This document shows, piece after piece, positions 55,483-64,000 of a DNA stretch of 64,000 nucleotides. A program made the position numbers and the translations under genes. How positions within the stretch are numbered: position 1 is the first letter of the stretch; every line of letters begins with the position of its first letter. The notes beneath the pieces are model-generated. The model was not told where the DNA came from and made no database searches. It saw only the letters and a program-made list of their open reading frames with translations. This stretch comes from Chalciporus piperatus (taxonomy: Eukaryota > Basidiomycota > Agaricomycetes > Boletales > Boletaceae): positions 248,001-312,000 of the forward strand of contig JBBPTG010000014.1 in the NCBI GenBank assembly GCA_038093975.1. The letters are read 5' to 3'.

Positions 55483-58400
55483 TCACCGCTTCTCTTTCAC
55501 GAAGAAGTGGAGCATCAGGAAACTTGCCATCGTGAAAACGACAAAGAAGATTCCCAGCAACGAGATGTTTGGCCACCAGAATGACTGTGCAAATCAGAAT
55601 CAGCATCATTTCGGGATAGATTATCGAGGGCATCAAAGCGCACCTGGGCACGGAGACCGAAGATGGACAGGATCGTTGCCGCGGGAACATCCAACTCCAC
55701 ACCATACTGTACATCCATCGGTCAGACAAAAGAGCGAACAGACACGCGTTCACTTAACCCACCTTAATCTCCTTCAGCTGGAGGTAGCGCAGTTCATTGA
55801 CAGCAAGTGCCTCAAACGCTGCATGGAAGAACGAGAGGGTATGAAGCCACTGTAAAATCGGCGTCACCGTGTCCCTGTTGATGAGCAGACCCGTGAAGAG
55901 GAGGCTACAAACGGCATCAGCATCGGGATATCCATACATTCACCTGACTCACTTGAACAACATGACCAAGGTCCCCACCAAACTCGCCAGACCCGTGCTT
56001 TGGAACGCAATGGACAACAGCAATATCACGCTTGCAGTTGTCAAGTTAAACAACACCAGCGTGAGCATAAACTTCCAGAAGGCGGAGACCGTGGCAACAA
56101 GTCCAACGAGGCCATAGACGATACCGCCGAACAGAAGAGGTGGTACCAATCGCAAGGGAAGAATATCGAAGAGGACCTGTGCCCGGGAGATGTAAGTGGT
56201 TTCGTGAACACAAACAAAAAGGAGAACTTGCCTTGGAAGAGAAGTAGGTGAACGTAGAGTAATACCCGTTTGCCCTGTGAACATGAATGAGCATTCGCTC
56301 AGAGTTGACAACTCCCATAGAACGAACCTTTCTCTCATGAACAAAATCCTCTCGTTCGCGAATAATCCCAAGCTAGACAAGCACGAGAAACCAAAAAGCG
56401 CGAGAGTGAAGAAGAATATCCCTAGGCGCACGCAAACCACATTAGCCCACGCGAAACCGCGAAACACTCAGAGCAGGAAACTCGACCCACCAAGGCGGTT
56501 CTGGAACCCTGCAATATCATTCCCAACATTGTGGAAGAAGAGACCGCAAACCACTATCGTCCGTTCAGTACGCGGCATCAAAGCAACATAGAAAGCAAAC
56601 ACTCACAGGCCAAGGTAATGCTTCCCAAATAATGAGCGGTCAACAACGCCGGATCACGGTACAAATTCTTGAACGCCCTTCCACTCAATATCCTGAACTG
56701 AGTCCCCCAACTCGCACCCTTCCTTCCCCTCAACATCCCACTCTCCCCAATCACATCCCGCATCTCAGCCATACCCGCACGTCCACCATTGCCGTTAACA
56801 GTGCCGTTGGACGGTGTAGTTACGTTTGTGGAACGGACGGTCTCAAAGTCGACTTGCATACAACGAGCGGTGGAGCTGCTTTCGTATGCAACGACGAGCT
56901 CGGCGAGTTTTTCGGGCAAGTCGTGCGATACGGACCCGTTCCCACCGTTTCGGACGGCTTCGATAAGTTGGGCAGTCTTTCGCTTGATCGTGGAACTGAT
57001 GCTCATCCGGCGACTGGAAGAAGAGGAAACGCGAGTTTGACGTTCGGTCTCGTCCAGATTAGTAGGTGAACCTAAGAGGGCCCGTTCTTCGTCCGTTTCG
57101 GCGGAAAGAGAGGAAGGCAGGCGTGTAGCGGATGTCGAATGATCAGAAGAGGCCGAATCCGACTCATCAAAGTCGTTGCCCGCGTTGACCGTTAGATCGA
57201 CTGTGCGAATCGGTCAGAACATGATCGTTGTACCAAGAGGGGCGAAATATAACGCAAGGTCTCTCGGGAGAATGGATTCCCCTGGGGAAAACGTAGAAAG
57301 CGAGAAAACTTGAGAACTCACTCAAATAGTCGGAGATGTTGAATCCTGGGGGGCACCCCTTCCCAATACTCTCCAACCACTCTCCTACACCCTGGACCTC
57401 ATCATCCGCATCGACTGCTTCAACCAACCGTTCGGAAGCCGACACAGATCTCATCGGGCCAGCCCAGACACATCGACCTTTAGCCAAAACTATCAACTCA
57501 TCGAAGAGCGCCACAATTCCACTCCGAGGTTGATGAATCGTGAGGATGACAGTGCGCCTGTAGGTCCGGGCGAGGTTGCATAGCGACTCGATGACGGATT
57601 GGGCATTGTATGCATCGAGACCTAGTGAGATTATCAAGCAACGTTACTATCATTGGACGTCTGTAACAGCCAGCCACTCACCACTTGTTGGCTCGTCCAA
57701 GAACAAGATGGAAGGGCTCGTCACCAACTCGCAAGCTATCGAGACACGTCTCTTCTCGCCTCCTGAGATCGATCGTTTGCCTATGGTGCAAACGCAAAGC
57801 CGGCGGGAACGTTCAGAAGTGAATTGTTGGTTGAGGAAGAGGGTTGACAACAGAGCAAGTAAGGAAGGTGCAAATCAATCAATCAGAAAATCCACCTCAT
57901 TGAACGGAAAGTAAAGTCCGATGACTCACCACTTCCACCGATCCTCCTGTGCATGATTCCCCTAATGCCCAACTCTTCCAAAGTTCCATGAACTCGGGCA
58001 ATCTTCTCAACCTCCGACATCTCCCTCGGTAACCTCAAAAGCGCACTATACAGCACTGTCTCATAAACCGTCAATGTCTCCATCAGCGTATCCTCCTGAT
58101 CGACATATCCAGATACCCTCCGGACTTGAGATGGTGTCACGGATCGGCCGTTGATGAGGATCGAACCGGTAACTGTGCCAAGCTTGGAGCGGTGGGCAAG
58201 GATGTCTAGTAAGGAGGATTTGCCGCTTCCAGATGCACCCATAACGGCGGTCAACTTTCCTGGTCGTGCTACGCCTCGCACGTCTTTCAATACTTCCAAG
58301 CCATTCGGGAGGGTATAGGAAAGTGATGAGAAGTGGACGGTTGCAGGGACGTGTTCGGGATGCGAAGGCGGATGTCTGGGGTCCGACGGGAGTGCGACGG

Positions 58401-59970
58401 GACCAGCGTGAGGGGAAGTGGGACGAGTGTGACCCACATACCAGAGCCCTATTTAAACGTTGACGAGAGTCAAACAAGTATTCGGCAGAGAGAGAAAGAT
58501 AACGCGCCTGCTACTGTCAGAATGACGATTAATCCAGCACCAGCACTGCTAAGCGCTATCCACTTGGTGTTGTCCGGCTTAAATGGGCGCTAAGATATAC
58601 GAAACGCAAATGCAGTACCAAGGCAATTGAAGACTGTCAACAGAAGTCGACATACGCGGAAGGTGCAAGACGTACTTGGTAACCAGGCACTTGGGAATAA
58701 TGCAAACACTCTCCACCGTCGCAATTGAGGGTAATATATGCGTCTCCAAAGATATCGTTGATGAGTTGGTTCATGGCTGGTTCTTCGAAGCGGCATCCTT
58801 GGTTTGACTTGCAACTAAATTTCGCGGGTCCTCGAATTTCCTCCTTTAAAAAGTCCGAAATATCTTGTCGGCAACACGACGTGAGTACTTGACGCGCCCC
58901 AATCGAAACAGTAACGCCTACCGACGCTGCCCTCCTCGCCACAAAGGAACTTGCCAGGTATACATTTGCACTGAATCTTATCGCATGCATAGGTCGTAAC
59001 ATTCGCGTCGTAGCCAACTTTAATCTCGGATGAGCAAGTGTCAAGACCACAATAGAATGATTCCTGTTGGGCTGTCCAGAACTGGAAGGAACATGTAGAG
59101 GTAGCGTTTTCGCAGCTAAAGGTCACTTGGGGAGGTCGGTCTGGAAGCATGTCAAGGATCTTGCGGTCTGATAGTGGGCTCAGCGTGGTAGAAAGGATGA
59201 GAGTGAGTGAATGCGAAGACATACTGGTGATGTCACACATCTGATGATTACTAAATACCGTCTCCCCACCCTTGTAACAGGTCATGTTTGCAACAGTTTC
59301 CTCGTCGAATCCATTGCGGATACCGCCAGGAAGCGGGAAGCCGATACAGGCGGTGTCAGTCTTGCACACTGGGCGTTGCGACGGTTGTCAGTGAGAAGAG
59401 AATGGCTACGAGGGAAAGAAATGACGGCACCATTGCAGTTTATGCCACCCCAGCCTTCTGTACATTCGCATGGATCGTCCCCTCTAAGTCTCCTGTGCTC
59501 GCCGTCCGAGAGAGAGTCACATTCTGAACCAAGAACTGAGCGTTGGGGTCGTCAACGAGAGTTGACAGGGACGCACGAGGAGTGAGACAGTCAATACCAC
59601 CCCATCCCGGGGGGCACTTGCACTGGCCATCGTACTCGTTGCAATCGCCGTATTGACCGCACGTGAACGCAGGCAAGAGACAATTGAAGCAAGGGGGACA
59701 TTTATCTAGGTGATACAGTTGAACAAAAGCTGCAAGGATGACGAGGCAAGAGACCGACCTGCTAAGCTGGACGATGCCAGTGACTAGAAGACCAATGAGT
59801 CCAACGGGTACGATCAGTGAATGGGTGCTTACTGAGATTTGATGTGAAGACACGCCCGGACCGGTGTTGGTCCAAGTGAGGTTTGAATGTGAGCTGGCTG
59901 ACAGAGCTGGACTCGCGAGGATGGAGGAGAGCAGCCATGGATAGAGCGCAGTCGGTACTATTCGTCGCAT
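55483..59970 (-). CDS. ADP1: ABCG-type transporter with luminal EGF-like region (ADP1-like)
   Basis: Start [19 protein letters not shown] at 59970 is a signal peptide. A large extracytoplasmic Cys-rich region follows: [15 protein letters not shown], then the EGF-like [19 protein letters not shown], a second GWGG.NC copy, [16 protein letters not shown] and [14 protein letters not shown]. The nucleotide-binding domain (58.4-57.2 kb) has Walker [17 protein letters not shown]-loop [15 protein letters not shown], signature [15 protein letters not shown], Walker [14 protein letters not shown] and H-loop [10 protein letters not shown]. Six-span ABCG membrane segments follow from 56.7 kb, ending [21 protein letters not shown] at 55483. 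This matches the half-transporter architecture of yeast Adp1. The substrate is unknown. More than 20 introns are implied and not all were resolved. Confidence 0.9.
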
Positions 59971-60189
59971 GTCGCAGCAGACGTGACGAAGGTGGAGTCA
60001 GCGCTCAACTCAACAAAGGCAACCACGCTTGCTTTGCGAGGTCCGTCGTTGGTCCCTCACAATGAGCAGTCCGTGGGAAAACTGCGGAACACTACCTTTT
60101 CTATTTCATTATTGATCTCACCTAGTGTTCCTCCTGTTAATATTGTGGACGGCATTCTCCGTCATTATGGTATATTACAAGGCACTGCG

Positions 60190-60450
60190 ACGTGTGTTGA
60201 TAGAATGACAAAATTCTCTAACCTAAAGGGCGGAAACAGAACAGGTATACTTGGCGACAACACAGGGGAGTCAGAAATCATAAGGCTCGACCCGCCTGAT
60301 GCACTTTGGTTGAGGCGTCCGGATCGGGTGCGAAAGCAGTCATGCTTTCAGAACGCAGCACATCTCGAGGCTTTCCCCTGTTTCCCCTCGAAAATCCAAT
60401 CGGCCATGTAGGCAGGTAACACAACACCTGTCAGGTCAGCCATCCGTGAG
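60190..60450 (-). pseudogene. Duplicated terminal-exon fragment (copy A)
   Basis: It closely matches 62727-63076. Read on the minus strand it keeps the acceptor and VLCYLPTWPIGFSRGNRGK, but an internal segment of roughly 80 bases is missing and the frame then changes (ends HQAGRAL). It has no upstream exons, so it is a broken duplicate of the 3' end of the gene at 62817-64000. Confidence 0.75.
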
Positions 60451-60849
60451 CCATCGAGACGAGAGCCAGACAGACGAGTCATGAGAACGACGAGGCGGGG
60501 AACTCGGTGGTGGGAGAAACGAGGGTGACGGTTCTCGTAGCGTCGTCGTCGGGTTTGCAGAGCTTTCGTTGTAGCATCATCTGCCTTAGTTGCATTCGTC
60601 GCAGTTGCTCGTGAAGTAGAAAATTTGATAGCTGAGAGAAGACTGCTATTGTTTTTTACCTGAGCTTCGTGAATGGACCTCTAACTCATGTTTGGAAATG
60701 ATCGCGTGGAGGGTATTGGTTGAGTCCACTCATGAATCCCCTCGTCACCCGTTCGTCAAGATCCCCATCATCCTGAACATGTCCACCTCGAGTTTGCCGG
60801 TTGCTGTAATGGACGAATGAAGCCGACGAAGACCTGCGAAGTTGACGTT

Positions 60850-60912
60850 CGAGTTTTTCCACTCTACCACTGAGTAGCACTGAACTTCCAGGATGTCAAG
60901 ACTCACAGATCA
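60850..60912 (+). repeat. Second copy of the F-box gene start region
   Basis: gagtttttccactct...ccaggatgtca(a/g)gactcacagat occurs here and again at 61047-61109, where it contains the start codon of the F-box gene. After the shared MSxLTD codons this copy diverges, so it is a truncated duplicate about 197 bases upstream. Confidence 0.7.
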
Positions 60913-61089
60913 ATGGTGTTCCGCGTATCCAGTAACAAAGTGACCAGTCGGACATGGCTAGACGAACGATAGGCTGTAGATATGTTTGTCGACTGAGTCG
61001 GTGCTATCGGACCGATATCGCGAGAGGTTCTGGTCTGTTACGGAATGAGTTTTTCCACTCTGCCTGGCATTGAACGTTGAACGTCCAGG

Positions 61090-62687
61090 ATGTCAGGACT
61101 CACAGATCTTCCAGAAGACATTCTCCTTCGCATCGTATCCTTTATCTCGCCGCTGGACATTATCCGTCTTCGACAGGTAAGCGTGCCAGGGTGTTGAACA
61201 TCGAACGTTGATCACCGCTGATGCGATCGGATCAACTCGATCATCTAGGTCTCTAAGACATTATATTCAGTGACATGCCACCCCGTGGTTTGGATCCATG
61301 CATACAAAAGTGCAGCACTTCCCCGACCTCCAGGACCATACCTACGACCCGGCGACAAAGAGGGATTGAACTTCCTCGAGCGTGCTTTAGTCCAATCTAC
61401 AAAGCTGGAACCTTGGTCTACTCGCGACTTCAATCTGCATGCTCTTCGATCCCCCAGAGTTGGCGACCGTATGAATCGGTGGCATTTATCGAAATGGGGA
61501 TCATGGTTTATCACACAAGTCGGGTTATCCATTGTCTACCGCAACCTCAACTCCGACGACCCGCAAACCCACATCTTGTTTACTATGGACGACTCCGCCA
61601 TCTGCCTCTGGCTCGCCATGTATGCTGATACGGTCACTCTCGCGGGTCATCCCATCACATACATTCTTCTTAAGTCTGAGATAAACACATATCCATTGTA
61701 AGTTATAATTGTATTGAACCAATGACTGATAGCATGAAACGCAATAGGACCCTATTGAAGATCGTTGGCCACTTTCGTTCATCACTATCGCTAGAGGCTG
61801 CCATTTCGCTTTCATTTCCACGATATGATGAAATCAGGAAAATGACTGCCAGTCCAGGATACGTCTGCATGTATTATGAAAGTTTGCCGAAGGACGGGGA
61901 ATTTAGATTTGCGCTGTTTGATGTGATAATGGAGAAGATATACCATCTTCCAGCATTCAAGTCTACTAGCGTGGTAAGTTTGGTACATCATCATCCGTCT
62001 GGCTATAATAAACTGGAATCAAAGGCACCGGAAATACACGAGCGTTTGGTGTGGTATCACTCGCATGATTGCCGCAGCGTGAACTTCCTCTTAACAAACA
62101 CTCATATTCTTGTCACCTTCCCCAGCCTCGGTCCGGACCACCACATACAGGCATTCAACCTTCCTTCCTCAGTGGAGTCTGGTGCTGATGACGACGGGAT
62201 GTTACGGATGACACACGAAGGGATATGCAACCTCGTTGGATCACCCACCGGGTGGGTCCTCCGTGGGAATACGGTCACCAATGTTGGAGGGGTGCAGACG
62301 ACAGAGATACGAGCCGTGATCCATCCGTATGGCGTCCACGAGTACAGCGCCATAGACCTCACTCTAACGGCTTCAAGTTCTCCCGGAATTGGAACAATCA
62401 CACTCTCACAATGTACCTCTTTGATCTCTTTCAAGGTTGCAGTGGGATTATTCGAGGTTGGAAGTTCGGAGGATGGGTTCGGCCGTGGCGTGTGCTACTT
62501 CAGGCAGTCCGTCGAGTCGGGTGTTCAAACGTTTTCTGTGGATGCGAGTGGACCAGTTTGTCGGGTTGATGTTGGGCCAAGGAGGTATGTGTCCATACCT
62601 GACCCCTCAAGCCATAAGGAATTTAATGCATGGAATGGCGAGGTTTGCTATGTGGACTCGGATGACATCATGGTCTATAAATTATGA
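61090..62687 (+). CDS. F-box protein
   Basis: ATG at 61090 starts directly at an F-box: MSGLTDLPEDILLRIVSFIS then PLDIIRLRQ|VSKTLYSVTCHPVVW, with the intron (61177-61249) inside the motif. F-boxes bind Skp1 and recruit substrates to SCF ubiquitin ligases. The following ~400 residues show propeller-like repeats (LFTMDDSAICLWLAMYADTV, GYVCMYYESLPKDGEFRF, TNTHILVTFPSLGPDHHIQAF) and end GEVCYVDSDDIMVYKL at 62687. A second intron lies at about 61700-61748. This is a typical expanded Agaricomycete F-box gene. It sits between two copies of the neighbouring gene's last exon. Confidence 0.85.
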
Positions 62688-62726
62688 TTTGAGAAGTGAA
62701 TGTTTTGACACCTATCCATGCTTCCG

Positions 62727-63076
62727 ACGTGTTGATAAAAGAACAAAATTCTCTAATTTAAAGGGCGGAAACAGAACAGGTATGGACACTTGGCGACAAC
62801 GAACACGGGATGGGAGTCAGAAATCATAAGGATCGACCCGCCTGATGCACTTTGGTTGAGGCCCGATCCACTCGTCCGGGTCGGGTGCGAAAGCATTCCA
62901 TCCCTCCTCTGCCAAGCGCTCTACGGCTATCGTTCGGAGGCTAGCATTAAAACTAGTCATGCTTTCAGAACACGGCACGTCAGGGTCAGGTCGACGCTTT
63001 CCCCTGTCTCCCCTCGGAAATCCAATCAGCCATGTAGGCAGGTAGCACAACTCCTGTCAGGTCATTCATCCGTGAG
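62727..63076. repeat. Direct repeat copy B (partner of 60190-60450)
   Basis: It shares with copy A, in order, caaaattctcta...aaagggcggaaac, the gcctgatgcactttggttgag block and the ccatgtaggcaggta block. B is longer by roughly 80 bases and carries the functional-looking terminal exon. The two copies are direct repeats about 2.5 kb apart flanking the F-box gene. Confidence 0.8.
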
Positions 63077-64000
63077 TCCTACGGAGCTGGCTCATTACAA
63101 CGACGTACCTCTAGACCACATGCAGGTTTGCATTTCACCCATACACTCCAGTCTAACCAACTCATCAGACGGTTCAACTCTCCGGTCCAAGTCTCTCGAA
63201 GCTGGATCACCTCATCAAGGTCGGGCGACTCTTTCGTGTTGAGGTGTATGTCGAGTCCAGCGTAGACCCCTGCAACCCACATCCTCGTTACCATTCGGCA
63301 GATCTCTCGACTGGTTCCTCGGACAGCCTGGAGAATGAGGCGTTCGGAGGGCGTCATTGAAGGTAGCTCTGACTCCATAGAGTACGTGTGCGTCGTGGCA
63401 TACATCTTGAAGATGGGAATAGCCCAGTCCAGATCAGTCTTGTTCGGTGGGTCAGCTGGCGTGGCGGAGAAGAGTGCGTATGGTGCGATCACGACTCTTA
63501 GTTGGGTTTGGACTTTCCATGCAAGAGAAACGATCTCGTCCGGATCGGACGCCGTTAGGTTCAAAAGATGCTGCATGATCTCGAACCGTTCAGCGAAACG
63601 GTCGACAATGACCTGAAGGAGCGTCGCCCAATCGATTCCACTTGATTGACCGGATGTGATTAAAGCATCCGACAATCTCGATTTGGCCGCTGATAGATCT
63701 TCGCCGGAGATGTTTTGCACGCGGTGGTCCCACCTTTCTTGACCTCCTCGAACGGCGACGAGTGAAGGTGCTAGTTGGGTATCGTAGAAGGAGACGAGTC
63801 CAGTGAGATCCAGCTCTACTCGTGTCTCTCCCGGGAAGTGATTATGCCAAGATCCGGAGTATATCGCCCCAAAGGAGAGCGAGGAAGCTACGACGTCTAC
63901 TGAGTACTTAAGATTTCGGTTTCTTGCGCGGTCGTCACGCTTGATGTATCTAGTTCAACAATGTGATGTTATCGTCCAAATGGATGCGAATCCACATAGG
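62817..64000 (-). CDS. Unrecognised conserved-looking protein, 5' end beyond window
   Basis: A large exon (about 63905 down to 63108) reads VDVVASSLSFGAIYSGSWHN, VELDLTGLVSFYDTQLAPSL, NISGEDLSAAKSRLSDAL and a helical region to VKCKPACGLE. It splices to ELCYLPTWLIGFPRGDRGKR and ends PDEWIGPQPKCIRRVDPYDF at 62817. The paired-Cys C-terminal phrase C..xELCYLPTWP is one I associate with uncharacterised Agaricomycete proteins. No catalytic motif was seen. The N-terminus lies past position 64000. Confidence 0.65.

Larger units (their letters stand above)
59971..61089. other. Intergenic with two duplicated gene fragments
   Basis: It contains a truncated copy of the last exon of the right-edge gene (60190-60450) and a second copy of the F-box gene start region (60850-60912). 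No complete gene is seen. Confidence 0.45.

Noticed and set aside
60190..63076. Flanking repeats as long terminal repeats of a retrotransposon
   Set aside because: No TG..CA ends, primer-binding site or reverse transcriptase lies between them. The repeat contains a coding exon and the interior is an F-box gene.

Overview
This is nuclear DNA of a filamentous basidiomycete, most likely an Agaricomycete. Genes carry many short GT-AG introns (about 45-65 nt) with CTAAC-like branch points. They lie close together on both strands, and several families are typical of that class: proteins of the DUF7918 type, F-box proteins, multi-exon ARO8-like aminotransferases, and a giant GTPase/VWA protein. No rRNA, tRNA, CRISPR array or intact transposon was recognised. 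Exon boundaries were worked out by eye from splice sites and family motifs, so individual junctions are inferences.

Layout. 1-14.8 kb, all minus: the 5' part of ATG15 (autophagic lipase), neutral trehalase, and a ~9 kb gene for a giant protein with a propeller-like region, a GBP/VLIG-like G domain, a long Cys-rich region and a C-terminal VWA domain. 15.4-16.9 kb: a DHHC palmitoyltransferase whose conserved tryptophan codon appears to need a one-nucleotide exon. 17.3-22.6 kb: a divergent pair of glycosylation fusion genes, GDP-mannose 3,5-epimerase-like + two glycosyltransferases on one side and methyltransferase + GT8 on the other. 23.4-31.1 kb: DSN1/Mis13 (kinetochore), a PLP-homeostasis protein (PROSC/YggS), an intact DUF7918 gene and a small-HSP-domain protein.

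31-47 kb is a duplication-rich stretch. It holds an unrecognised decayed locus with three degenerate repeats, a tandem pair of MDR oxidoreductases, a tandem pair of DUF7918 genes each broken by one amber codon, and a tandem pair of aminotransferases. 46.9-60 kb returns to conserved genes: a 50-residue Cys-rich protein that is easily missed, an ELM1/SAK1/CaMKK-like kinase, a tail-anchored coiled-coil protein with a TQT-motif array, and an ADP1-like ABCG transporter. 60-64 kb: an F-box gene lying between two copies of the terminal exon of an unrecognised gene that runs off the right edge, with a second copy of the F-box start region upstream.

Most genes are independent housekeeping functions. 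The one obvious functional pairing is the glycosylation pair, which would combine nucleotide-sugar epimerisation, sugar transfer and methylation from one shared promoter region.
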